NCBI GenBank assembly: GCA_947492995.1
Contig: CANLOU010000003.1
Span: 558,001 to 622,000 of the forward strand
Length of the DNA stretch: 64,000 nucleotides
From: an uncultured Litoreibacter sp.
Lineage (GTDB): Bacteria > Pseudomonadota > Alphaproteobacteria > Rhodobacterales > Rhodobacteraceae
Direction of reading: 5' to 3'
Both the position numbers and the translations under genes were made by a program. A model generated the notes under the pieces. That model saw nothing but the letters and a program-made list of their open reading frames with translations, searched no databases and had not been told where the DNA came from. This document shows, piece by piece, positions 10,001 through 17,655 of the stretch; within the stretch, counting starts at the first letter, position 1; each line of letters opens with the position of its first letter.

Positions 10001-10304
10001 GCTGTGTCTGGGGCCTGATATTGGCAAGCAGATGGCCGCCGTGGACGCCACCGGCGGGCGTCCTATCGAAGGCAATCTGGACGACATTGCCCGTCTGGGG
10101 GACATCGGAGGGGTTCTGTATTGGGGGGGCGATGAGGCCATTCAACGGCAAATCCGGCAGGCGTTGGCCGCGCGTGAGGGCCCGATTTTGTCAATGATAA
10201 CAGGCACTCCCACCCCCGCAGACGTGATCGCGGAGCGCCATACCTGCATCGACACCACCGCCTCGGGCGGGAATGCGCAACTGCTGGCGGAGGTGGGCCA
10301 ATAG
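7056..10304 (+). CDS. putA: Bifunctional proline dehydrogenase / L-glutamate-gamma-semialdehyde dehydrogenase
   Basis: A 1082-residue PutA oxidising proline to glutamate. Residues about 1-480 form the FAD proline dehydrogenase barrel (VRLVKGAYWDTEVKRSQ; CRIYAPVGAHRDLLAYLVRRLLENGANSSF is split by the substrate loop). Residues about 500-960 are the NAD aldehyde dehydrogenase with ETGG and catalytic Cys765 in QSAGQRCSALR. The C-terminal part follows the conserved trailing domain of longer PutAs. There is no N-terminal DNA-binding domain, consistent with control by the divergent PutR. ATG 7056 has an AAAGG ribosome site. A perfect 11-bp tandem duplication lies in the coding sequence at 9922-9943. 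Confidence 0.97.
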   Translation: MKSLESLRKTIRAHTMPDEGAAVTRLTDMANLTAKERARIVVDGAKLVTGIRTSAKPGLMEVFLAEYGLNTDEGVALMCLAEALLRVPDADTMDALIEDKIAPSDWGTHLGHSSSSLVNASTWGLMLTGKVLTEDQPGVAGQLRGMVKRLGEPVIRAATARAMKEMGRQFVLGETIQNAMARAKDEEAQGYTYSYDMLGEAAKTDADALGYLKSYRDAITEIAKGATHADIRENPGISVKLSALYPRYETPHKAGVMAILQPRLLELCQQAAAAKVGLNIDAEEADRLDLSLDIIEKTLSDETLKGWDGFGVVVQAYGHRASFIIDWLHALATAHDRKIMVRLVKGAYWDTEVKRSQVLGLDGFPVFTHKPATDISYIANARKLLGMTDRIYPQFATHNAHTVAAILYMATDLKSFEFQRLHGMGDRLHDLVMAKGGTRCRIYAPVGAHRDLLAYLVRRLLENGANSSFVNQIVDEDVSPAEVASDPFTDIEGATFPAVTHPRDLFAPRVNSKGWDWNDPVDMADIAKARAKYADTPLTHKTADTAKALKAAKPWDADVKTRAAVLRKAADLYEDNYGQIFAVLAREAGKTTIDVIGELREAVDFLRYYADEAANHKGTPLGVFTCISPWNFPLAIFTGQIAAALAAGNAVLAKPAEQTPVIAELATKLLHKAGVPKSALQLLPGGGEVGAALTASSAIDGVCFTGSTATAKRIHESLATQGNFKAPLIAETGGLNAMIVDSTALPEQATRDIIASAFQSAGQRCSALRCLYVQEDIAADLTEMLTGAMAALKVGDPWDMDTDIGPIIDAPAQEKIAAHIEAARAQGRVVYETPHDVTGNFIAPTMIRVGGIADMGEEIFGPVLHIATFKSHELDQVIADINATGYGLTFGLHSRIDDRVQQVVDQVHAGNIYVNRNQIGAIVGSQPFGGEGLSGTGPKAGGPHYLMKFMRMKTTRNTHEIHILPGPTGESNQLTVVPRDPMLCLGPDIGKQMAAVDATGGRPIEGNLDDIARLGDIGGVLYWGGDEAIQRQIRQALAAREGPILSMITGTPTPADVIAERHTCIDTTASGGNAQLLAEVGQ
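9922..9943 (+). repeat. Two perfect tandem copies of the 11-mer GAAATACACAT inside putA
   Basis: The two units abut exactly (9922-9932 and 9933-9943). They encode part of NTHEIHIL, between the aldehyde dehydrogenase domain and the C-terminal domain. The complement contains TGTATTT, the heptamer that is tandem at 51727-51759. Confidence 0.8.
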
Positions 10305-10356
10305 CTTGGCGAGTAGCGGCTTGCATCGGGGGGCAGACTAGGCCAGCCTCGCCCCC

Positions 10357-11100
10357 ATGTTTCCGATCCGTGACCACAACCCGTCCGAGCGCACGCCCTA
10401 TGTGACCTACGCGCTGCTGGCCGCCAACATACTGATATTTCTCAGCTATTGGCCGATCCAAACGAACAACCCTGATGGCCTCGGCGCGTTCTGGGACGCC
10501 TGGGCCATGCGCCCCGTCGAGATCACCAACGGTGTCGACTTACACACGCTTATAACGTCGATGTTTCTGCATGGCGGCTGGATGCATTTGGCGGGCAACA
10601 TGCTGTTTTTGTACATTTTTGGCGACAATCTTGAAGACCAGCTGGGCCATGTCACGTTCCTGCTGTTCTATCTGGCATGCGGTATTCTGGCCGATTTTGG
10701 ACAGATCTTGGCAGACCCGACCAGCCCCGTCCCCAATGTCGGCGCATCTGGCGCGATTGCGGGGGTGATGGGGGGCTATTTGCTGCTGTTCCCGAAGGCC
10801 AAGGTGGACATCATCATCATTTTTGTGATCTTTTTCAAAATCTTCCCGATCCCCGCTTGGGTGATGCTGGGGCTGTGGATGGCGCTGCAATTGTTCAACG
10901 GGGTAACAGCCGATGTCAGCGGCGGTGGCGTCGCCTATTGGGCGCATGCAGGTGGGTTTGTGGCCGGTTTCGTGATCTTGATCCCTTTCTGGCTGAAACG
11001 CGGCGGACAGCAGTTCTGGACCCGGACAGAAGGCCATCCACCACACCCGGACGCAAAATATTCGCCATCCACTATTCCCGTTATTCCGAGGCGCAAATGA
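10357..11100 (+). CDS. Rhomboid family intramembrane serine protease
   Basis: A 247-residue six-TM protein. The rhomboid signatures are visible: HGGWMHLAGNMLFLYIFGDNLED in the first loop and TM2, the catalytic serine in GASGAIAGVMGGY (Ser131), and the catalytic histidine in YWAHAGGFVAGF (His197). It starts with the cytoplasmic FPIRDHNPSERTPYVTY typical of alphaproteobacterial rhomboids. It cleaves TM segments of unknown substrates in the inner membrane. Its stop overlaps the ATG of the downstream GFA gene (ATGA), so the two are probably cotranslated. Confidence 0.94.
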   Translation: MFPIRDHNPSERTPYVTYALLAANILIFLSYWPIQTNNPDGLGAFWDAWAMRPVEITNGVDLHTLITSMFLHGGWMHLAGNMLFLYIFGDNLEDQLGHVTFLLFYLACGILADFGQILADPTSPVPNVGASGAIAGVMGGYLLLFPKAKVDIIIIFVIFFKIFPIPAWVMLGLWMALQLFNGVTADVSGGGVAYWAHAGGFVAGFVILIPFWLKRGGQQFWTRTEGHPPHPDAKYSPSTIPVIPRRK

Positions 11101-11468
11101 CCGAACGCTCTATCGCCACCTGCCATTGCGGTGCCGTCAGAATTTCATTTGAAATGGAGGGCGGCCTGGACGGGCTGCGCCGCTGCGATTGTTCGCTCTG
11201 CCGCCGGAAATACCCGGGCGCCGTGTCAGGCAGACGCGACGATGTGGTGATCGAGCAAGGCGCGGAGAACCTGTCTACCTACCAGTTCGGAACCATGACA
11301 GCACGGCACCATTTCTGCAAAACCTGCGGCATCCATGTCTACCATAACCGCCGGTCGAACCCGATGGAAATCGGGGTGAATGTGGCCTGCGTCAAAGGGC
11401 TGCCCGCGCGGATCGCGGGGGATGCGAAATGGGTTGATGGGGTTGTGCATCCCAGTGATGTCGCGTGA
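11097..11468 (+). CDS. GFA (Gfa/CENP-V) family zinc-binding protein
   Basis: A 123-residue protein with the cysteine pattern of the glutathione-dependent formaldehyde-activating (GFA) fold: CHCGAV near the N-terminus, CDCSLCRR in the middle and CKTCGIHVYH toward the C-terminus, which together bind two zinc ions. The start overlaps the rhomboid stop (ATGA). Members are often annotated as S-(hydroxymethyl)glutathione synthase, but that activity is doubtful for most paralogues, so only the family is claimed. Confidence 0.9.
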   Translation: MTERSIATCHCGAVRISFEMEGGLDGLRRCDCSLCRRKYPGAVSGRRDDVVIEQGAENLSTYQFGTMTARHHFCKTCGIHVYHNRRSNPMEIGVNVACVKGLPARIAGDAKWVDGVVHPSDVA

Positions 11469-11512
11469 CGCTCGCGCTAAAGCGCATCGCCCCACCCGCC
11501 ATCCCGTGAGCC

Positions 11513-12076
11513 TTAGGCCCGTTCGCTGTATTCCATGCTTTCCGTGTCGACGATGATCGCCTCATCCACATTGATGAAGGGCGGCACCATAATGCGGAAA
11601 CCGTTATCCAGCAGCGCCGGCTTGAAGGATTTCGACGCGGTCTGACCTTTGACCACCGGCTCGGTTTCGGTGACAGTGCAGGTGACTTTTTGGGGCAGGG
11701 AGACGCTGAGCGCCTCGCTTTCATAATACTCGATCTGGGCAGTCATGCCGTCCTGCAAAAAGGGGCGGCGTTCGCCCAAAAGGTCGGCCGGCAGTTCGAT
11801 CTGCTCATAGGTCTCAGTATCCATGAACGTCAGCATACCGTCTGTCTCAAACAGGAATTGCTGGTCTTTTTGTTCCAGCCGGACCTTTTCGACCTTGTCG
11901 GCGGAGCGGAAACGTTCGTTCAGTTTTGAGCCGTTGCGCAGGTTCTTCATCTCGACCTGTGCAAATGCGCCACCCTTGCCAGGTTTTACGTGATCGACCT
12001 TCACCGCGATCCAAAGACCGTCGTTATGTTCAAGGATATTGCCCCCACGAATCTCGTTTCCGTTGATCTTTGGCAT
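11513..12076 (-). CDS. efp: Translation elongation factor P
   Basis: A 187-residue EF-P, which rescues ribosomes stalled at polyproline. The KOW-like N-terminal domain carries the modifiable loop VKPGKGGAF with Lys34, equivalent to the lysylated residue of E. coli EF-P. Two OB domains follow, ending [28 protein letters not shown] 12076 gives the canonical [10 protein letters not shown] start; the open frame extends to 12169 but without family similarity. The gene is divergent from the DUF6280 gene and convergent with the GFA gene. Confidence 0.97.
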   Translation of the reverse strand: MPKINGNEIRGGNILEHNDGLWIAVKVDHVKPGKGGAFAQVEMKNLRNGSKLNERFRSADKVEKVRLEQKDQQFLFETDGMLTFMDTETYEQIELPADLLGERRPFLQDGMTAQIEYYESEALSVSLPQKVTCTVTETEPVVKGQTASKSFKPALLDNGFRIMVPPFINVDEAIIVDTESMEYSERA

Positions 12077-12181
12077 TGTGTCATTTCCTTGACAAAAGGT
12101 TGATAGGAGTTTGGCGGGACCTATATATGGGTAATGAAACTGGGGCAAGACAGCTAAATGCAGTGACAATTTGGATCAAGT

Positions 12182-12198
12182 TATGCGTACAGCGCATA
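12182..12198. promoter_or_regulatory. Inverted repeat TATGCG-N5-CGCATA between efp and DUF6280 gene
   Basis: A perfect 6-bp inverted repeat with a 5-bp spacer lies in the 216-bp divergent region between efp and the small gene at 12293, the size and position of a dimeric operator. No regulator is assigned. Confidence 0.3.
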
Positions 12199-12292
12199 GC
12201 TGCCATATAAGAATTGCAATGACGAATCGGAATAGATGCGTCATAAAGAGCGCCACGCCCAAGATACAAGAGCAAAAACAAAAGGACGCGAA

Positions 12293-12607
12293 ATGGCTGC
12301 TGATTTCGTAGACGGTACCGCTTTTAACTTTGAGCAAGGCCAACGCTCCCGCAAGCTGTTTGCGGCTGTTGTTCTGGCCGCGCTGGATGACGCGATTGCC
12401 GACGACAAGAAATATGGAAATGGACCTGAGCAAATTGCCCGCTGGGCCCGCTCCCGCGACGGTCGCGAAGTGCTGAGCTGCGCTGGCATCGACCCGAACG
12501 AGCGTGTTGTCTCTGGCCTCATGGAATTTGTGGGCAATGGTGTGCGCACCTCCGTCGCGCTGTCGCGTGAGGAAAGCGAACGCCGCTCGCAGGCTGAAGC
12601 CGCTTAA
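12293..12607 (+). CDS. Small conserved protein, DUF6280-like
   Basis: A 104-residue soluble protein (DFVDGTAFNFEQGQRSRKLF, then FAAVVLAALDDAIADDKKYGNG and IARWARSRDGREVLSCAGIDP). I recognise it as a highly conserved short Rhodobacteraceae family of unknown function. It has AGGACG upstream of ATG 12293 and a strong intrinsic terminator after it, so it is probably a separate, well expressed unit. The helical C-terminal half (ERVVSGLMEFVGNGVRTSVALSREESER) has no catalytic motif that I can see. Confidence 0.8.
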   Translation: MAADFVDGTAFNFEQGQRSRKLFAAVVLAALDDAIADDKKYGNGPEQIARWARSRDGREVLSCAGIDPNERVVSGLMEFVGNGVRTSVALSREESERRSQAEAA

Positions 12608-12633
12608 CCAGCGACCGGTCTATAGTCCAAATT

Positions 12634-12660
12634 GCGCGTCCCTTTGGGGCGCGCTTTTTT
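12634..12660 (+). terminator. Intrinsic terminator after the DUF6280 gene
   Basis: A nine-pair stem GCGCGTCCC / GGGGCGCGC (one T-G wobble) with a TTT loop is followed by six T residues, 26 bp after the stop codon. Confidence 0.85.
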
Positions 12661-12709
12661 GTTGGGGCCCGCCTGTGCCCTGATCCTGCGCCCTGATAGA
12701 GTGCCTTTT

Positions 12710-13357
12710 ATGATCTTGGATGGCCCAGCCCCGATATTGCAGTTTCTTGACCTGGCCGCGGCCGTGGCCTTTGCCATCACCGGGGCCCTGGTGGCCTCGC
12801 GCAAGCAGCTTGATGTGCTGGGGTTCATATGGCTTGCTGTTATCACTGGCGTTGGTGGCGGGACGGTTCGCGACCTTGTTCTGGGCGTGCCGGTCTTTTG
12901 GGTCGTCGATCCCACGCCGGTTGTGGCCTGCATGGTCACGGCGGTGTTGGTGCATTTCGGCGCGCATCTGCTGGAATCGCGGTATCGGTTTATCCTGCTT
13001 TTTGACGCGTTTGGGATGGCGCTGGTCGCCGTTGCGGGGACGGCCAAGGGGCTGGATGCAGGGACCGGCGCGTTGGTGGCGGTGATGATGGGGGTGATGA
13101 CTGCGGCCTTGGGCGGGATCATACGCGACACGTTCGGACAGGAGCCTTCGATTATTTTACGGCGCGAGATTTACGTGGCCGCCGCCGTGGCGGGGGCGGT
13201 CGCCTATGTTGTGATGATCCAGTTCGGGGTTGATCGGGTTGTGGCGATGGGGACCAGCTTTGTGCTGGCGTTCATCATTCGGGTTTTGGCGGTGCGCTTT
13301 AACTGGTCGCTGCCTGCCTACCGAGGGCGCGAAGGGCGGGACATGTCTGGCGAATGA
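12710..13357 (+). CDS. Trimeric intracellular cation channel (TRIC) family protein
   Basis: A 215-residue protein with about seven TM helices. It has the duplicated glycine-rich motif of bacterial TRIC (YicG/UPF0126) channels, GVGGGTVRDLVLG near residue 44 and ALGGIIRDTFGQEP near residue 130, each within a three-helix repeat. These proteins form homotrimeric potassium-permeable channels. ATG 12710 is chosen because the upstream open frame overlaps the terminator. A short hydrophilic tail follows the last helix. Confidence 0.88.
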   Translation: MILDGPAPILQFLDLAAAVAFAITGALVASRKQLDVLGFIWLAVITGVGGGTVRDLVLGVPVFWVVDPTPVVACMVTAVLVHFGAHLLESRYRFILLFDAFGMALVAVAGTAKGLDAGTGALVAVMMGVMTAALGGIIRDTFGQEPSIILRREIYVAAAVAGAVAYVVMIQFGVDRVVAMGTSFVLAFIIRVLAVRFNWSLPAYRGREGRDMSGE

Positions 13358-13389
13358 GGGGTTTTGCGCCGGGCTGTGCCCGTCGCCAC

Positions 13390-13460
13390 GCGGGGGCTCT
13401 GCCCCCGCACCCCCGCTTAATGGGGGCCAGCCCCCAAACCCCCGGGATATTTCTGAACAT
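13390..13460. repeat. REP-like GC-rich double hairpin ending in GGGATATTT
   Basis: Two hairpins (13390-13408, GCGGGGG/CCCCCGC; and 13421-13436, TGGGGG/CCCCCA) precede CCCCCGGGATATTTCTGAACA. A related unit is at 42639-42693. It lies between the convergent TRIC and UbiB genes, where such an element may also end transcription. Confidence 0.6.
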
Positions 13461-13466
13461 GGGAAG

Positions 13467-14789
13467 TCAGAGGTAAGGGGCAAGGACAGCACCCATATCG
13501 ACGCGGGATTTGAGGCGGGTGGCGAGCAGGTACATGCCGCCCACCTTTCGCTGCAAGAACAGCGTGTCGACAGGAGGCAAGGGCACATAGCTGCGGTCAT
13601 CGGCCATATCGAGGCCCGCCTCGCGCAGCTCGCCCAGCAGGTCGGTATTGCCGAAATCGTAGACGCCCCCGGCGCGAAGCGGGGCCATCGCCATCTCGAA
13701 CACGTTCAGCAGCACGGCCTCGATCTTGGGGGGTATTTTGTCGTCATAGAGGCCGATGTCGATGAAGGCTTGGCGCAGGGCGGGTTGATCGGCGGCCATG
13801 CCCGCATGGAGCACTGCTTTGTACTGCCCGGCCATCTCGGGGGCGAAGAGACGGGTGGCACCGAAGTCCAGCAGAACGATATTGCCTGTGTCATAGTCGT
13901 AGCGGTAGTTGGCAAAGTTAGGGTCGGTCTGCATGACCCCGAACTGGAACAACTCGCGCAGCACCAGCTTGATTAACTCGGTCGCAACGTGGTCGCGCAG
14001 GCTTTGATCGGCGGTCGCGAGATCTTCGATCGCGATGCCTTTGACAAATGACATGCCCAGGATGTCAGGGGTGACGAAGTCCTCTTGCAGAGTGGGGAGG
14101 GTGAAGCCGTCCGCGCCCTCCATTAGATCCCGGTAACGGGTCAGGAACTGCGCTTCCCGCTCGTAGTCAGCCTCGTCATGCAGCTGTAGGCGGGCCTCTT
14201 CGAGCATGGGTGCGATGTCGAGGCCCTTTGGCAGCATACCCGACATGGAGATCAGAGAGGCCACATTGCGCAGGTCGCTGTCGATGCTGTCGCGCACGCC
14301 CGGGTATTGCACCTTCAACGCGATGTCGCGGCCATCCTTTGTTGTAGCGCGGTGGACCTGCCCGATGGAGGCGGCGGCGATGGGGTGCACGTTGAATTGC
14401 TTGAACCGCTTCATGAACCCCGCGCCCAGATTGCTGCTCAGCACCTGTTTCAGCTGCTTAGGCGGCATGAAATGCGCATCAGAGCGTAGCGATGACAGGA
14501 TGTCGGCAAACTCGGGCGGCATCAGGTCTGCGGCCTCCATCGACAGCATCTGGCCCATCTTCATGGCGGCGCCGCGCATTTGCGACAGCTGTTTGGTCAA
14601 CCGCGCCGCGTTTGACGGCGTCATGACCAGATCGCTGATCTTCGGGCGGCGGCCTGACGCCAGCTCGCGCCCGCCTGCCAGTGCCACATTGCCCGCCACA
14701 CTTGCCGCCAGCCCGCCCATCCGCGCCATGCGGGACAACCGCCCGCTGGGGACGGCCAGCCCGCGCGGGGAATGGGGCTTGGGGCTCAC
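13467..14789 (-). CDS. ABC1/UbiB family atypical kinase
   Basis: A 440-residue ADCK/UbiB-like protein. It has the family KxGQ motif (AAMKMGQMLSM), an Ala-rich loop AAASIGQVHRA, the VAIK-like lysine in DIALKVQYPG, and the NYRYDYDTGNIVLLDFGATR catalytic segment with the DFG-type metal site. Members support ubiquinone synthesis or lipid homeostasis. The start is GTG 14789, which overlaps the stop of the 30-residue CydX-like gene (GTGA), so translation is probably coupled. An upstream in-frame extension to 14864 would overlap that gene. Its place directly behind a quinol oxidase operon fits a quinone-related role. Confidence 0.85.
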   Translation of the reverse strand: MSPKPHSPRGLAVPSGRLSRMARMGGLAASVAGNVALAGGRELASGRRPKISDLVMTPSNAARLTKQLSQMRGAAMKMGQMLSMEAADLMPPEFADILSSLRSDAHFMPPKQLKQVLSSNLGAGFMKRFKQFNVHPIAAASIGQVHRATTKDGRDIALKVQYPGVRDSIDSDLRNVASLISMSGMLPKGLDIAPMLEEARLQLHDEADYEREAQFLTRYRDLMEGADGFTLPTLQEDFVTPDILGMSFVKGIAIEDLATADQSLRDHVATELIKLVLRELFQFGVMQTDPNFANYRYDYDTGNIVLLDFGATRLFAPEMAGQYKAVLHAGMAADQPALRQAFIDIGLYDDKIPPKIEAVLLNVFEMAMAPLRAGGVYDFGNTDLLGELREAGLDMADDRSYVPLPPVDTLFLQRKVGGMYLLATRLKSRVDMGAVLAPYL

Positions 14790-14878
14790 AAGATGGCGAG
14801 TTTGATGAGGTAGGCCACGACGCTGAGCACCGCAACCCCGGCCAGCCAAAGGCCTACAAACCAAGCGGCTTTTGACAT
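14786..14878 (-). CDS. DUF2474/CydX-like 30-residue bd-oxidase small subunit
   Basis: A short ORF encodes a 30-residue single-TM peptide starting MSKAAWFVGLWLAGV and ending AYLIKLAIL. The GLWLAGV segment matches what I know of DUF2474/CydX-type peptides that stabilise cytochrome bd. Its ATG overlaps the cydB stop (TGATG) and its own stop overlaps the GTG start of the UbiB gene, so four genes are tightly coupled. Confidence 0.85.
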   Translation of the reverse strand: MSKAAWFVGLWLAGVAVLSVVAYLIKLAIL

Positions 14879-15888
14879 CAGTGGTACCCCTCGTTCGGGT
14901 CGATCTTGCCGCGGAACACCCAGTAGGAATAGGCAGTGTAGATCAAGATGATCGGGATCAGGATCACCGCGCCCACCAGCGCGAAGGCAAGCGAGCTGTC
15001 AGGAGCGGCCGCGTCGACAATGGTCATGCCGGGGGGCACGATATGGGGGTAGAAGCTGATGCCGATGCCGATGAAGCCCAGGACGAACATGGCCACGGCG
15101 CATAGGAACGGCGCGGTGTCGTGGTGGCGGGACAGACCAAAAAACAGTCGCCAGATGCAGAAGGCCAGCGCCAGCGGGACCACCGCCACCACGGCGATGC
15201 TGGGCCATGCGAACCAGCGTTCAAAATAGACCGGGTCAAGGAACGGGGTGGCAAGGCTGACGGCCGCCATGAAGACCACGGTTGCGATGGCGGTGGGCCA
15301 AGCGAGGTCGCGCATATGGGATTGGATGCGCCCCTCCAGCTTCATGTTCAGCCAGGTCGCGCCCAGCATCATGTAGCCCACGGTCACGGCCACGCCGGTC
15401 AGGATGGAGAACGGCGTCAGCCAGTCCCACCAGCCGCCTGCATAGGCGCGGTCTGCCACCTCGATGCCTTGCACCAGCGCGCCGAGTGCGATGCCCTGCA
15501 TGAAGGCCGCCATGTAGGACCCGCCCGCAAAGGAGATGTCCCAGACCCCTTTCCAGCGGGTGGTGCGCCAGCGGTATTCAAAGGCCACGCCTCGGAAAAC
15601 CAGGGCCAACAGCATCAAGGTGATCGGCATGTAAAGCGCGGGCAGCACCACGGCATAGGCCAGCGGGAACACCGCGAACAGCCCGCCGCCGCCCATCACC
15701 AGCCATGTCTCGTTGCCGTCCCACACAGGCGCGACCGAGTTCATCATCACGTCGCGCTCCTTCTCCTGTTTGGTGAAGGGGAAGAGCATGCCGACGCCAA
15801 GGTCGAACCCGTCGAGGACCACGTAAGTCAGCACCGCGAAGGCGATGATGCCGGCCCAGATGAAAGACAGTTCCATTCCCAAGATCAT
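14878..15888 (-). CDS. cydB: Cytochrome d (cyanide-insensitive type) ubiquinol oxidase subunit II
   Basis: A 336-residue integral membrane subunit with about eight TM helices. The start ELSFIWAGIIAFAVLTYVVLDGFDLGVGML and the APVWDGNETWLVMGGGGLFAVFP segment are signatures of CydB/CioB. With CydA it reduces oxygen to water using ubiquinol in the inner membrane, without proton pumping. ATG 15888 is 5 bp after the cydA stop; the frame is open to 16275 but overlaps cydA. The 3' end overlaps the CydX-like ATG. Confidence 0.96.
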   Translation of the reverse strand: MILGMELSFIWAGIIAFAVLTYVVLDGFDLGVGMLFPFTKQEKERDVMMNSVAPVWDGNETWLVMGGGGLFAVFPLAYAVVLPALYMPITLMLLALVFRGVAFEYRWRTTRWKGVWDISFAGGSYMAAFMQGIALGALVQGIEVADRAYAGGWWDWLTPFSILTGVAVTVGYMMLGATWLNMKLEGRIQSHMRDLAWPTAIATVVFMAAVSLATPFLDPVYFERWFAWPSIAVVAVVPLALAFCIWRLFFGLSRHHDTAPFLCAVAMFVLGFIGIGISFYPHIVPPGMTIVDAAAPDSSLAFALVGAVILIPIILIYTAYSYWVFRGKIDPNEGYH

Positions 15889-15893
15889 GTCAC

Positions 15894-17300
15894 TTACTCC
15901 GCCGGTTGATTGCTGCGAGGGCCAGCCGGGTGCAGGCCGGTGCCGCGCATCGGGCCTTCGCGCAGGCCGATTTGCTTGAGGTCCGTTGGCGGCACGCCCA
16001 TCATCCGCAACAGGTAGAAGGTGCCCGCGCCGAAGACGAAGAAGTAGACCACAATGAAGGCAATGAGCGACGCCGCGACGGCCGGGGCCGCCACAGGGGC
16101 CAGGCTTTCTGAGGTGCGCATCAGCCCGTAAACCGTGAAGGGCTGGCGGCCGACCTCGGTGGTGATCCACCCGGCCAGCACCGCAACAAAGCCCATCGGC
16201 CCCATCGCGAAGGAGGCGCGGTGCAGCCATTTGGCCTCGTATAAGGTGCCGCGCCAGCGCGCCCAAAGCGACCACAGGCCAAGGCCCAGCATCGCAAAGC
16301 CGATGGCGATCATGATGCGGAAGGAAAAGAACACGATGGCCACGGGCGGCTCGTCCTCATCGGGGATGGTGTCGAGGCCTTTCAAGGGCGCGTTCAGGTC
16401 GTGTTTCAGGATCAGCGAGGACAGTTTGGGGATCTCGATGGCGTAATCTATCCGCTTCTCGGCCTCGTTGGGGATGCCGAACAGGATCAACGGCCCGCCC
16501 TCCGGGTAGCTGTCGTAATGGCCTTCCATGGCCATGACCTTTTGCGGCTGGTGCTCATAGGTGTTCAGCCCGTGAAAGTCTCCCGCCAGAATTTGCAGCG
16601 GGGTCACAATGACCAGCATCCACATGCCCATGGAGAACATCTTGCGGCTTGGCGCGTCGGCGTCCTTTTTCAGGAAATGATATGCACCGGCGCCTGCCAC
16701 GACCAATGCTGTGGTCAGGTAGGCCGCCAGCACCATGTGGACCAAGCGGTAGGGGAAAGAGGGGTTGAAGACGATCTCCCACCAATCCTCAGGCACGAAT
16801 TGGCCAACCTCGTTGATCGAATAGCCCGCCGGGGTCTGCATCCACGAGTTTACCGACAAAATCCATGTGGCCGACATCAGCGTGCCAAAGGCGACCATGC
16901 CGGTGGCGAACATATGCAGCCTGTCGCCAACGCGTTTGCGGCCAAACAGCATGATGCCAAGGAAGCCTGCCTCCAGGAAGAAGGCCGACAGGATTTCATA
17001 GGCCATCAACGGCCCAAGGATTGGCCCGGTGCGGTCCGAGAAGACCGACCAGTTGGTGCCGAACTGGTAGGACATCACAATGCCGGACACGACGCCCATG
17101 CCAAACGCCACGGCGAAGATCTTCTTCCAGTAGTTGAACAGCGTCAGGTATGTCTCGTCGCGGGTCTTCAGATACAGCGCGTTAAGGACGGCCAGATAGG
17201 ACGCCAACCCGATCGAGAAGGACGGGAAAATGATGTGAAATGACACGGTAAACGCAAATTGGAAGCGGGCCAGTGTCTCTGCGGTGAAACCGTCAAGCAT
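15894..17300 (-). CDS. cydA: Cytochrome d (cyanide-insensitive type) ubiquinol oxidase subunit I
   Basis: A 468-residue heme-bearing subunit. The N-terminal haem ligand His22 lies in TVSFHIIFPSFSIG, and GVVSGIVMSYQFGTNW and NSWMQTPAGY are family signatures. The quinol-binding Q-loop (about residues 250-330) is short, as in CioA-type oxidases rather than E. coli CydA. It is the first gene of cydA-cydB-cydX-like-ubiB. A perfect inverted repeat 57 bp upstream may regulate it. Confidence 0.96.
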   Translation of the reverse strand: MLDGFTAETLARFQFAFTVSFHIIFPSFSIGLASYLAVLNALYLKTRDETYLTLFNYWKKIFAVAFGMGVVSGIVMSYQFGTNWSVFSDRTGPILGPLMAYEILSAFFLEAGFLGIMLFGRKRVGDRLHMFATGMVAFGTLMSATWILSVNSWMQTPAGYSINEVGQFVPEDWWEIVFNPSFPYRLVHMVLAAYLTTALVVAGAGAYHFLKKDADAPSRKMFSMGMWMLVIVTPLQILAGDFHGLNTYEHQPQKVMAMEGHYDSYPEGGPLILFGIPNEAEKRIDYAIEIPKLSSLILKHDLNAPLKGLDTIPDEDEPPVAIVFFSFRIMIAIGFAMLGLGLWSLWARWRGTLYEAKWLHRASFAMGPMGFVAVLAGWITTEVGRQPFTVYGLMRTSESLAPVAAPAVAASLIAFIVVYFFVFGAGTFYLLRMMGVPPTDLKQIGLREGPMRGTGLHPAGPRSNQPAE

Positions 17301-17356
17301 GGGATGTGCCTTCTTACGTGTTTTCTTTGTCTACCACATAGAGCAGGAAATGGCGC

Positions 17357-17378
17357 GCGACAGGTTTACAACTGTCGC
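17357..17378. promoter_or_regulatory. Candidate operator upstream of cydA
   Basis: A perfect inverted repeat GCGACAG-N8-CTGTCGC sits 57-78 bp upstream of the cydA start codon. The spacer reads TTGTAAAC in the direction of transcription. Size and symmetry suit a dimeric regulator; which one is unknown. Confidence 0.45.
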
Positions 17379-17452
17379 ATCGATGTATTTTTGAGGGCGC
17401 AAAGTGACGCAGGGCCCTTGGCCAGTGAGATCAAAAGCAGTGAGATAAAAAA

Positions 17453-17508
17453 TGGTGCGGGCGGGGGGACTCGAACCCCCACGGGCTATGCCCCACAGAT
17501 TTTAAGTC
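17453..17508 (-). pseudogene. 3' half of a split tRNA-Leu (UAA), attL side
   Basis: The minus strand here carries CCA, the 3' acceptor strand, T-arm, variable arm and anticodon loop of a tRNA-Leu, then stops matching at the 11-bp core GATTTTAAGTC (17498-17508). Joined to 30564-30592 it rebuilds a complete 85-nt tRNA-Leu(UAA) with matched acceptor arms GCGGGCG/CGCCCGC. It is the chromosomal remnant left by integration of the element. Confidence 0.85.
17498..17508. repeat. attL core GATTTTAAGTC
   Basis: An 11-bp direct repeat shared with 30553-30563, located in the anticodon loop of the split tRNA-Leu. Confidence 0.8.
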
Positions 17509-17655
17509 AGAGCGTAGGCGCTATTTCCTGCCGTGTCGAGCCGTATCGTGGTTCGCAACCCCCGGAAAACGCGACAATATCCTCATGTCAGGCCGTATCA
17601 GACCGGTCTGCGCGTTTGGCCTCGTATGGGGCCTCGGAACCAGAGGAGAAGACGA

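Noticed and set aside
7953-10151. 732-codon open frame antisense to putA
   Set aside because: It mirrors a GC-rich gene with strong codon bias, has no family motifs, and lies wholly within a clear PutA.
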